Source: Mytilus trossulus
Taxonomy: Eukaryota; Mollusca; Bivalvia; Mytilida; Mytilidae
Length of the DNA stretch: 64,000 nt
Assembly (NCBI RefSeq): GCF_036588685.1
Contig: NW_026963313.1
Span: 124,001-188,000, forward strand
Direction: 5' to 3'
The position numbers and the translations under genes are program-made. Positions 1-11,420 of this stretch are shown one piece after another (position 1 is the stretch's first letter; each line of letters opens with the position of its first letter). The notes beneath the pieces were generated by a model, which saw only the letters and a program-made list of their open reading frames with translations, made no database searches and was not told the DNA's origin.

Positions 1-184
1 CACCAGTATTTAAAAAAAAACATTGCAGTACGAACAGTAATCTAATTTTTTTTCATTTGACATTACTTTGAAAGTAACGTAGTTACAAGCACAGGTTATA
101 TAGTATATAACTGCTTTTTTAAAATGTTAATTGTCTTAATCAATCTTATTTGAGAGATGTTGGATATTTTCAAGGAAAAACCTC

Positions 185-739
185 ACATCTCCAGTGGACT
201 TTTGTACATGGTCAGATAACCTTAGGTCATCTCTAAATTACTGTGTATTTCCTGTATCTCAGATCATATCTATGATTGCTCGAATGGTGAGGTTACCTCA
301 GGTCACCTCTGAATGATTGAACATTGTGAGGTTACCTAATATTTCCTCTGTATTGCTGTACATGGTGAGGTTACTCTGTATTACTGCACATACTCGTATT
401 ACCCCACTTTGTATAAACTTTACAAAACACTATTTTTTTAGTTTTCCTCAGGGCACTTCTGCATTTCTATACATGGCCAAGTTCACATGTTAACTAATGT
501 CATTTCTTGACTACTGTATATACATATGTAACCTCAGAATACCTCTGTATGTTAGAATATGGTGAGTTTACCTAAGGTCACAACTTCATGGTCATTGTAC
601 CAGCTCTATGTTACCACAGATAAACTTCGCAAAACACTAATTTTCTACAAACCTCAGGTTACCACAATTGAATGTTCATAACTCCCTTCGCCAGCTTAGT
701 CAGTCCAGATTACATCTATGTTCTTTTTTTCACGCACAG
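185..739. repeat. degenerate edge of the 39-bp satellite
   Basis: Irregular, diverged copies of the unit of the neighbouring array. Fragments such as GGTTACCTCAGGTCA and GTTACCTAAGGTCA recur at uneven spacing between unrelated AT-rich sequence. This looks like the decayed border of the array, as expected when unequal exchange homogenises the centre and not the edges. No gene is visible. Positions 1-184 are AT-rich without recognisable features. Confidence 0.7.
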
Positions 740-3700
740 GCTACCTCAGGTCATTTGTAAATTACTGTACATAACCAGGTTACCTCAGGTCATCTGTAAA
801 TTACTGTACATGACAAGGTTACCTCAGGTCATATGTAAATTACTATACATGACCAGGTTACCTCAGGGAACCATTGTACTGCTGTGCATGGTAAGGTTAC
901 CTCAGGGAACCATGGTACTACTGAGCATGATCGGGTTACTTCTAGGAACCATTGTTCTACTGTGCATGGTCTGGTTACCTCAGGGATCCATTGTTCTACT
1001 GTGCATGGTCATGTTACCGAGGGAACCATTGCACTACTGTTCATGGTCAGGTTACCTCATGGAACCACTGTACTACTGTGTATGGTCAGGTTACCTCAGG
1101 GAACCACTGTACTACTGTGTATGGTCAGGTTACCTCAGGGAACCATTGTACTACTGTGCATTGTCATGTTACCTCAGGGAACCTTTGTACTACTGTGCAT
1201 GGTCAGGTTTCCCCCAGGGAACCATTGTACTATTGACATGGTCAGGTTACTTCAGGGAACCATTGTACTACTGTGCATGGTCAGTTTACCTCAGGGAACC
1301 ATTGTACTACTGTGCATGGTCAGGTTACCTCAGGGAACCATTGTACTACTGTGCATGGTAAGTTACCTCAGGGAATCATTGTACTACTGTGCATGGTCAG
1401 GTTACCTCAGGAAACCATTGTACTACTGTGCATGGTCAGGTTACTCAGGGAACCACTATACAACTGTGCATGGTCAGGTTACCTCCGGGAACCATTGTAC
1501 TACTGTGCATGTTCAGGTTACCTCAGGGAACCATTGTACTTCTGTGTATGGCTATGTTACCTTAGGGAATCATTGTTCTACTGTACATGGTCATGGTACC
1601 TCAGGGAACCATTGTACTGTTGTGTATTGTGAGTTTACCTCAGGGAACCATTGTACTACTGTGCATAAACAGGTTACCTCAGGGAACAATTATACTACTG
1701 TGCAGAGTCAGGTTTCCTCAGGGAACACTTGTACTACTGTACATGTTTAAGTTACCTCAGGAAACCATTGTAATACTGTGCATTGTCATGTCTCCTCAGG
1801 GAACCACTCTACTAATGTGCATGGTCAGGTTACCTCAGGGAACCATTCTACTACTGTGCATGGTAAGGTACCTCAGGGAATCATTGTACTACTCTGCATT
1901 GTCAGGTTTCCTCAGGAAACCATTGTTCTACTGTGCATGGTTATTCTACCTCAGGGAACTATTGTACTGCTGTGCATTGTCATGTAACCTCAGGGAACCA
2001 TTGTACTACTGTGCATGGTTAGGTTACCTCAGGAAACCATTGTAATACTATGCATTGTCAGGTTACTCAGGGAACCACTGTTCAACTATGCATTGTCAGG
2101 TTACTCAGGGAACCACTGTTCAACTATGCATGACCAGGTAACCTCAGGAAAGCATTGTACTACTGTGCATGGTAAGTTTATCTCAGGGAACCATTGTACT
2201 ACTGTGCATGGCCAGGTTACCTCAGGGAACCATTTTACTACTGTGCATGGTCATGTTACCTCAGGGAACCACTGTACAACTGGGCATGGTCAGATAACCT
2301 CAGGAAAGCATTGTACTACTGTGCAGGGAACCTTTGTACTATTGTGCATGGTCAAGTCTCCTCAGGGAATCATTGTTCTACTGTGCATGGTCATGGTCCC
2401 TCAGGGAATCATTGTGCTTCTGTGTATTTTAAGGTTACCTCAGGGAACCATTGAACTACTGTGCGAGTTCAGGTTACCTCAGGGAACCATTGTACTACTG
2501 TGCATGGTCAGGTTACCTCAGGAAACCATTGTACTACTGTGCATGGTCAGGTTACCTCAGGGAACCACTGTACAACTGGGCATGGTCAAGTAACCCCAGG
2601 GAACCATTATACTAATCTGCAGGGAACCATTGTACTGTGTTTGGTCAGGTTACTTAAGTGAACCAGTGTACTACTGTGCATGGTAGGTAACCTCAGGGAA
2701 TCATTGTTCTACCGTGCATGGTCATGTTACACCAGTTAACCACTATACAACTGGGCATTGTCAGGTAACCTCAAGGAACCATTGTACTGCTGTGCAGGGA
2801 ACCATTTTACTATTGTGCATGTTCAAGTCTAGTCAGGGAAACGTTGTTCTACTGTGCATGGTCATGGTACCTCAGGGAATCATTGTACTGTTGTGTATTG
2901 TGAGTTTACCTCAAGGAATCATTGTACTACTGTGCATGGTCAGGTTACTTCAGTGAACCATTGCACTACTGTGCATGGTCAGGTTTCTTCAGGGAACCAT
3001 TGTATTACTGTGCATGGTAGGTAACTCAGGGAATCATTGTACTACTCTGCATGGTCAGGTTACTCCAGGGAACAATTGTACTACTGTGCATGGTAAGTAA
3101 TTAGGGAATCATTGCACTACCGTGCATGGTCAGGTTACTTCAGAGAACCATCGCACTACTGTGCATCATCAGATTACTTCAGGGAATCATTGAACTACTG
3201 TACATGGTCATGTTACCTCAGGGAACCATTGTACTACTGTGCATGGTCAGTTTATCTCAGGAAACCATTGTACTACTGTGCATGGTCAGGTTACCTCATG
3301 GAACCATTGTGCTTCTGTGCATGGTCAGGTTACCTCAGGGAACCATTGTGCTTCTGTGCATTATCAGGTTTCCTTAGGGAATCATTGTACTACTGTACAT
3401 GGTCATGTTACCTCAGGGAACCACATTTCTACTGCCATGGTCAGGTTACCTCAGGGAACCATTGTACTACTGTGCATTGTCATGTTATCTCAGGTGACCA
3501 TTATACTACTGTGCATGGTCAGGTTTCACAAGGAAATCATTGTACTACTGTACATGGTCAGGTTACTGCAGGGAACCATTGTACTTCTGTGCATTGCCAG
3601 GTTACCTCAGGGAACCATTGTACTACTGTGCATGGTAAGTTTATCTCAGGGAACCATGGTACTACTGTGCATGGTAAGGGTTACCTCAGGGAACCACTGT

Positions 3701-4077
3701 ACTACTGTGCATGGCCAGGTTACCTCAGGGAACCATTGTACTACTGTGCATTGTCATGTTACCTCAGGGAACCATTGTTCTACTGTGCATGGTTAGGTTT
3801 CCCCAGGGAACCATTGTACTACTGTATATGGTCAGATTACTTCAGGGAACCATTGTACTTCTGTGCATGGTCAGGTTACCTCAGGGAACAATTGCACTAC
3901 TGTGACTGGTCAGATTACTTCAGGAACCATTGTACTACTGTGCATGGTAGGTTTCCTCAGGGAATCATTGTACTAATGTGCATTGTCAGGTTACCTTAGG
4001 GAACCACTGTACAATTGTGCATGGTCAGGTTACCTTAGGGAACCACTGTACAACTGTGCATGGTCAGGTTATTCATA
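740..4077 (+). repeat. 39-bp minisatellite array
   Basis: About 85 head-to-tail copies of a 39-bp unit. Each unit opens with the near-palindrome GGTTACCTCAGGGAACC, then ATTGTACTACTGT, then GCATGGTCA. The first few units (about 740-862) belong to a second subfamily reading AGGTCA after the box, followed by a TGTAAATTACTGTACATGAC-type tail. Because 39 is divisible by 3 and the unit lacks stops, long frames stay open and translate to 13-residue repeats; the best run about 290 codons. These frames are a by-product of the repeat: there is no splice context, no non-repetitive domain and no codon bias. Occasional short units and deletions are present (near 1440, 2060, 2320, 2620 and 3090). Confidence 0.95.
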
Positions 4078-4118
4078 AAGATAGACAAGAATGAGATTTA
4101 CAGATAATTTAGTAGACT

Positions 4119-4454
4119 GAATTTTTTTCTGAACTCATTTTTTTTTGTTTGTTTATAGGTTTATGGTGATTGGAAACATAAATATAGACTTTTTTAAAAA
4201 TCTTGCATCTTTTGGGGATATCATTCCAGGAAAGTGGAACAATATCATGTTTACTTGAAGTGGTGAGGTCTAGTAAAAATAGCAAACAAAAAGAAAAAAA
4301 AATGAGTTGACTTCACGATTGAGTAACGTTTTATTCTTCGTGGCAAGACCCCCTTTTTAATTTGGTACATACATGATATGAACATGAATTTTTTTTCTAA
4401 GATCAGCTGTTTTGCATGTAAGCCTATGGAGCAGTCAATAACAAGACTGCAACC
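4119..4454 (+). repeat. dispersed repeat between the two satellites
   Basis: This stretch is closely similar to 25833-26202, in the same orientation. Shared landmarks are ATAGGTTTATG, CTTGCATCTTTTGGGGATAT, CCAGGAAAGTGGAA, TTTATTCTTCGTGGCAA and a GATCAGCTGTTTTGCATG to AAGACTGCAACCT end. At 25.8 kb the sequence is the inner part of an inverted-repeat element. Here neither terminus is present, so this is an internal fragment. The 193-bp satellite begins directly at its right edge. Confidence 0.85.
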
Positions 4455-7400
4455 TAAATATGTTAATTTGATTTGAATCTATTATATTTGTTGTTATTTT
4501 TGGGGTTACCTGAGGTAATCCTGTTATGAAAGAATACTTCGTAGATACTTTGCTGGTATATGCATTTATGCTGTAATTACACAGTTTCTTAATTTAAAAT
4601 GTAAGACTTCATAGAATTGTATTGTTTATGCGATTATATGTAAATGTTACATGAGTTCGCTTGAGTTAAATGGGTTGTATTTGGTGTTATAATTGGGGTT
4701 ACCTGAGGTAGTCCTGTCATGAATGAATACTTCGTAGATACTTTGCTAGTCTTTACATTAATTGTAATAAACCAACTTATTCATTTTGAATGTAGGACTT
4801 CATTGAAGTTATATTGTTTATGGGATATATATGTAAAGGTGATCTCAAATAACTTCAGTTAAGTGGGTTACATTTGCAATTATATTTGGGGTTACCTCAG
4901 GTACCCCTGTTATGAAAGAATGCCTATTAGATAGTTTGCTAGTGTAAACATTTATGTTGTAATCAAACAATTTCTTTATTTTACATGTAGGACTTCACAG
5001 ATGTAAATTGCTTACGCGATATTAAGAAAATGCAATCTGTCTTAACTCGATTTGAATGGATTATACTTGTAGCTATTTTATGGGTTACCTGAGGTAACCC
5101 TGTCATGACAGAATACTTAGTAGATACTTTGTTAGTATATGTATTTATGGTGTAATAAACCAACTTCTTCATTTTCAATGTAGGAATTCATTGAAATTAT
5201 ATTGATTATGTGATGTAAATGTAAAGATGATCTGAATTAACTTGAGTTAAATTGGTTGTAATTGCTGTTATTGCTTGGGTTACCTCAGGTAACCCTGTTA
5301 TGAAAAAAATATAAGTAGATACTATGCTAGTGTATACATTTGTATTTTGATCACACAATTTCTTAATTTAAAAATGTAGGACTTCATAGATGTGTATTTT
5401 TTATTTGATGTTATTGTTATGGTTACCCGAGGTTATCCTGTCATGTTCGAATACTTTGTAGATAGTTTTCCAGAATATACATTTAAGTTGTAATAAACGA
5501 TTTACTTTTTTTATAAATTTTAACTTCATAGATGTGTATTGTTAATATGATATTTAGGAAAGGCAACTTAAGTTAACTTTATTTGAATTGATTATATTTA
5601 CTGTTATTTTTTGGGGTTACCTGAGGTAGCCCTGTTATGAAAGAATACTTCGTAGTAGTCTCGATCATCCAGACGCTCCATATCCTATCCGCAGTAAGAA
5701 CGATAACTCTGGTGTAACGAGACTAACTTCGTAGATACTTTGCTGGTATATGCATTGATGTTGTAATTACACAATTTCTTAATTTAAAATGTAGGACTTC
5801 ATAGATTTGTAATGTTTATGCGATGTATAGATATATGTTATCTGAGTAAACTTGAGTTAAAAGGGTTGTATTTGTTGTTATTATTAGGTTACCTGAGGTA
5901 ACCCTGTCTCTCATGTAACCCTGTAATGAATGAATTCTTTGTAGATACTTTGCTATTGTTTACATTAATTGTAATAAACAAACTTCTTTATTTCAAATGT
6001 AGGACTTTATGAATGTTGTATTGCTTATGTGATGTACATGTAAAGATGAACTCAGTTAACTTCAGTTAAGTGGGTTATATTTGTAATCATGTCTTGATTA
6101 CCTCAGGTACCCATGACATGAAGAATGCTTTTTAGAAAGTTTGCTATTGTAAACATTTATATTTCTTTGTTTTAAATGTAGGACTTCATAGATGTGTATT
6201 GTTTATGTGATATACCGGAAAGGCGACTTAAGTTAACTTGATATGAATGGATAATACTTGTTGCGACAGTATACTTAGTAGATACTTTGTTAGTATATGC
6301 ATTTATGGTGTAATAAACCAACTTCTTCGTTTTTAATGTAGAAATTCATTGAAGTTATAATGTTTATGTGATGTATATGTAAAGGTGATCTGAATTAACT
6401 TGAGTTAAATAGGTTGTATGTGTGGTTATTGTATTGGTTACCTCAGGTAACCCTGCTATGAAAGAATTCTTAGTAGATACTTTGCTAGTGTATACATTTG
6501 TATTGTAATTCCACAATTTTTTTAATTTGAAATGTAGGACTTCATAAATATGTATTGTTTATGTGATGTATATATATCAAAAGGTGACCTCAGTGAACTT
6601 AAATTAGATGGGTTATCTGTGTTGTTATTGTTATGGTTACCTGAGGTAACCCTGTAATGAATGAATCCTTCGTAGACACTTTGCTAGTGTTTACATTAAT
6701 TGTAATAAACAAACTTCTTTATTTTAAATGAAGGACTTCATGAAAGTTGTATTGTTTATGTGATGCACATGTAAAGGTGACCTCAGTTAACTTCAGTTAA
6801 GTGGGTTATATTTGTAATTATGTCTGGGGTTACCTCAGGTACCCATGTTATGAAGAAAGTTTTTGAGATAGTTTGCTAGTGTAAACAGTTATGTTGTAAT
6901 CGGACAATTTCTTTATTTTAAATGTAGGACTTCATAGATGTGTATTGTTTATGTGATATTTCTGAAAGGCGACTTAAGTTAACTTGATGTGAATGGATAA
7001 TACTTGTTTCTATTTCATGGGTTACCTGAGGTAACCCTGTCATGACAGAATATTTAGTAGATACTTTGCTAGTATATCCATTTATGGTGTAATAAACCAA
7101 CTTCTTCTTTTTAAATGTAGGAATTCATTAAAGTTATATTGTTTATGTGATGTATATGTAAAGGTGATTTGAATTAACTTGAGTTAAATAGGTTGTATTG
7201 TTGTTATTGTATTGGTTACCTCAGGTAACCCTGCTTTGAAAGAATTCTTAGTAGATACTTTGCTAGTGTATACCTTTGTATTGTAACTCCACAATTTTTT
7301 AATTTGAAATGTAGGACTTCATAAATATGTATTGTTTATGTGATGTATATATATCAAAAGGTGACCTCAGTGAACTTGAGTTAGATGGGTTATCTTTGTT

Positions 7401-9960
7401 GTTATTGTTATGGTTACCTGAGGTAACCCTGTAATGAATGAATCCTTCGTAGACACTTTGCTAGTGTTTACATTAATTGTAATACACAAACTTCTTTATT
7501 TTAAATGTAGGACTTCATGAAAGTTGTATTGTTTATGTGATGCACATGTAAAGGTGACCTCAGTTAACTTCAGTTAAGTGGGTTATATTTGTAGTTATGT
7601 CTGGGGTTACCTCAGGTACCCATGTTATGAAGAATGCTTTTGAGATAGTTTGCTAGTGTAAACATTTATGTTGTAATCGGACAATTTCTTTATTTTAAAT
7701 GTACGACTTCATAGATGTGTATTGTTTATGTGATATTTCTGAAAGGCGACTTAAGTTAACTTGATGTGAATGGATAATACTTGTTTCTATTTCATGGGTT
7801 ACCTGAGGTAACCCTGTCATGACAGAATATTTAGTAGATACTTTGCTAGTATATCCATTTATGGTGTAATAAACCAACTTCTTCTTTTTAAATGTAGGAA
7901 TTCATTAAAGTTATATTGTTTATGTGATGTATATGTAAAGGTGATTTGAATTAACTTGAGTTAAATAGGTTTTATTGTTGTTATTGTATTGGTTACCTCA
8001 GGTAACCCTGCTATGAAATAGTGCGTAGTAGATACTTTGCTAGGGTATACCTTTGTATTGTAACTCTACAATTTTTTAATTTCAAATGTAGGACTTCATA
8101 GATTTGTATTGTTTATGTGATGTATATATATTAAAAGGTGACCTCAGTGAACTTGAGTTAGATGGGTTAGCTTTGTTGTTATTGTTATGGTTACCTGAGG
8201 TAACCCTGTAATGAATAAATCCTTCGTAGACACTTTGCTAGTGTTTACATTTATTGTAATACACAAACTTCTTTATTTTAAATGTAGGACTTCATGAATG
8301 TTGTATTGTTTATGTGATGTATATATATAAAGGTGACCTCAGTTAACTTGAGTTAGATGGGATATCTTTGTTGTTATTGTTATGGTTACCTGAGGTAACC
8401 CTGTAATGAATGAATCCTTCGTAGACACTTTGCTAGTGTTTACATTAATTATAATAAACAAACTTCTTTATTTTAAATGTAGGACTTCATGAAAGTTGTA
8501 TTGTTTATGTGGTGCACATGTAAAGGTGACCTCAGTTAACTTCAGTTATGTGGGTTATATTTGTAATTATGTCTGGGGTTACCTCAGGTACCCATGTTAT
8601 GAAGAATGCTTTTGAGATAGTTTGCTAGTGTTAACATTTATGTTGTTATCGGACAATTTCTTTATTTTAAATGTACGACTTCATAGATGTGTATTGTTTA
8701 TGTGATATTTCTGAAAGGCGACTTAAGTTAACTTGATGTGAATGGATAATACTTGTTTCTATTTCATGGGTTACCTGAGGTAACCCTGTCATGACAGAAT
8801 ATTTAGTAGATACTTTACTAGTATATCCATTTATGGTGTAATAAACCAACTTCTTCTTTTTAAATGTAGGAATTCATTGAAGTTATATTGTTTATGTGAT
8901 GTATATGTAAAGGTGATTTGAATTAACTTGAGTTAAATAGGTTTTATTGTTGTTATTGTATTGGTTACCTCAGGTAACCCTGCTATGAAATAATGCGTAG
9001 TAGATACTTTGCTAGGGTATACCTTTGTATTGTAACTCTACAATTTTTTTAATTTCAAATGTAGGACTTCATAGATTTGTATTGTTTATGTGATGTATAT
9101 ATATTGAAAGGTGACCTCAGTGAACTTGAGTTAGATGGGTTAGCTTTGTTGTTATTGTTATGGTTACCTGAGGTAACCCTGTAATGAATAAATCCTTCGT
9201 AGACACTTTGCTAGTGTTTACATTTATTGTAATACACAAACTTCTTTATTTTAAATGTAGGACTTCATGAAAGTTGTATTGTTTATGTGATGTATATATA
9301 TAAAGGTGACCTCAGTTAACTTCAGTTATGTGGGTTATATTTGTAATTATGTCTGGGGTTACCTCAGGTACCCATGTTATGAAAAATGCTTTTTAGATAG
9401 TTTGCTAGTGTAAACAATTTCTTTATTTTAAATGTAGGACTGCATAGATGGGTATTGTTTATGTGATATATTGGAAAGGCGACTTAAGTTAACTTGATAT
9501 GAATGGATAATACTTGTTTCTATTTTATGAGTTACCTGAGGTAACCGTGCATGACAGAATATTTAGTAGATACTTTGGTACTTTATACTTATGGTGTAAT
9601 AAACCAACCTCTTAATTTTTAATGTAGGAATTCTTTGAAGTTATATTTTCTATGTGATGTATATGTAAAGGTGATGTGAATTAACTTGAGTTAAATAGGT
9701 TGTATTTGCTGTTATTGTTTTGGTTACCTCAGGTAACCCTGCTATGAAAGAATTCTTAGTTGATACTTTGCTAGTGTATACATTCATATTGTAATTCCAC
9801 AATTTTTTAATTTGAAATGTAGGACTTCATTGATTTGTATTGTTTATGTGATGTATATGTAAAGTTACCTCAGTGGACTTGAGTTTAATGGTTGAATTTG
9901 TTGTTATAATTGGGGTTACCTCAGGTAACCCTGTAATGAATGAATACTTCAGATTATTAA
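4455..9960 (+). repeat. ~193-bp satellite with four-monomer higher-order repeat
   Basis: About 29 head-to-tail monomers of 192-198 bp. Each contains a box GGTTACCTSAGGTAACC (S is C or G), then CTTCGTAGATACTTTGCTAG, a TTTAAATGTAGGACTTCAT segment, TTGTTTATGTGATGTA and a GTGACCTCAGTTAACTT segment. Box starts I located are 4504, 4697, 4890, 5083, 5278, 5421, 5615, 5887, 6097, 6437, 6635, 6828, 7020, 7214, 7412, 7605, 7797, 7991, 8189, 8384, 8577, 8769, 8963, 9162, 9357, 9530, 9722 and 9914. The monomer near 6260 has lost its box. Monomers come in four types that recur in order. The same 60-codon stretch recurs at 6918, 7695 and 8667, spacings of 777 and 972 bp, that is four and five monomers. The 60-codon frames are not genes. 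Confidence 0.95.
5656..5725. mobile_element. 70-bp inverted-repeat insertion in the satellite
   Basis: A 70-bp segment unlike the satellite interrupts one monomer. It begins TAGTCTCG and ends CGAGACTA, and the inverted match continues imperfectly to 18 bp (14 of 18, including an inner CCAGA/TCTGG block). It is flanked by a perfect 9-bp direct repeat, ACTTCGTAG (5647-5655 and 5726-5734), which occurs once in uninterrupted monomers. A 9-bp duplication is typical of Mutator-like transposases, so a very short MITE moved by such an enzyme is the likeliest reading. The family assignment is inference. Confidence 0.75.
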
Positions 9961-10174
9961 TTGAACTTTTATGAAAAAAAAAAAGTTTATAATTTTACCA
10001 GCCATCCCCACCCTACACGTACATACGAAATGAATGATCGGTGAATACAAATAATAAAATCATTTGGGAAGTTTGTTGACATCTTTGGTATTTGGTTACA
10101 TTAAAATTTGGTATTAAGATCTATCTAAATAAGAACTATATTTTCGTGCGTATTTAATCAATGGCGCATTACCA

Positions 10175-10207
10175 CGATTACCTCAGGGCACCGATTACCT
10201 CAGGGCA
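10175..10207 (+). repeat. two isolated copies of the satellite box
   Basis: CGATTACCTCAGGGCA occurs twice with a 17-bp period, about 220 bp beyond the end of the 193-bp satellite. It matches the left half and centre of the box shared by both arrays. The rest of 9961-10880 is AT-rich and holds no gene that I can see, apart from a GAGTTATCTCCCTTA motif near 10467 of the kind common in bivalve repeats. Confidence 0.6.
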
Positions 10208-10879
10208 TACAGCAGCGGACCTAACTGCCACCTGCTTTGCAAACAGGAAATGAGTAATTGTAAACATTGCAGTTCAGGGGTGAATTAAGAAAATATAGTC
10301 TTTATACTATTTATTCCTTTTAACTAAATAGGAACCACTCTGTATTTTCATAAAAAGATAGAAAATGGTACAGCTATGTTTAATTCTATCAAAATAACGA
10401 CTTTGGATGTTTTTCAATCACATGGCAACTGTTGTTATGTAAGAGAAAGTAATGTTTCTTGAAAGGAGTTATCTCCCTTAGACCATTTTGAATAAAAAAG
10501 ATATCAAATGTACTCAAAATCAGGACTAGGCTACATATTTTATTTTTTGATATTTTTTAAAGAAAATTATTCTCTTTAGGTTGCACATAAACATTTTCCT
10601 TAAAACATCCGGTCTTAGGAGAAAATAGTGAAATTCTTATACTGCAATAAGTGGGGAAAGTTCCTATTTGTCCAATATTCAATAAAGCACCAAGAAAAAT
10701 ATACTGTGTTCAATGTTTTAATATTACAAATGTAGCTCTTACTTCACAATATCTTTCAACACAAAAAGTATTGTGGATTTCTGTGATACAGTGTGTATCA
10801 CTGTTTCATCATTTTGCATGATTCTTAGCCAGACTGCTACTTAAATATAGAAAGGTATAAATGCAGGTAAAATGGAGGT

Positions 10880-11045
10880 GCGGAAAATATTAGAGGGAGA
10901 GTCCAACTTATAGATAAAAAATAAACTGACAACGCCATGGATACAAAAATTAAGACAAACAGACAAATAATAGTACAAAATACCCAATATAGAAAACTAA
11001 AGACTAAGCAACACGGACTCCACCAAAACCTGGGGGCGGTAAAAA
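10880..11045 (+). repeat. dispersed repeat, GACAACGCCATGG family
   Basis: Contains GACAACGCCATGGATAC, AGACAAACAGACAAATAATAG, AGAAAACTAAAGACTAAGC and CCACCAAAACCTGGGGGCG. The same blocks recur in order at 12125-12360 and reversed at 14915-15065, 51135-51280 and 55200-55320, so this is one dispersed family, each copy differently truncated. Confidence 0.8.
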
Positions 11046-11420
11046 AATAAGTACTCACAATTCAAATTTCCAAAATTTCAAAATTCATTGGATTGAACGG
11101 CATAATCTTGCATAGACCCATGCACTCTTATTTGCACAAAACTTCCTGATATAGAAAATGGATTTGTGGGAAAAATGCTCCAGTCTTATAAAAGTATGAA
11201 TAGAAATGAAGAACCAGTAATACAAAACAATAATTCCATCATACACTTTTTTTGTGTTTGCGAACAAATATGTTTTACGAAGAATCATTATGTATTGTGA
11301 GAAAAAACAACTTACCCTGCTGAACAACAGGGGGAAATGTCTACCCAAATAATGGTACACTATCAAATGATTATAAAGAATGAAGGCACAATTCAAACGA
11401 TGTATTGTATTTATTTACAG

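Noticed and set aside
672..3999. Long reading frames of up to 295 codons in the first 4 kb
   Set aside because: They are translations of a 39-bp tandem repeat whose length is a multiple of three; overlapping frames are open together and none has a domain.
6918..8849. Three identical 60-codon minus-strand frames
   Set aside because: They are the same stretch of satellite repeated at the higher-order period, not a gene family.
740..9960. Regularly spaced repeats as a possible CRISPR array
   Set aside because: Units are contiguous or spaced by conserved satellite sequence, not by unique spacers, and the DNA is animal.
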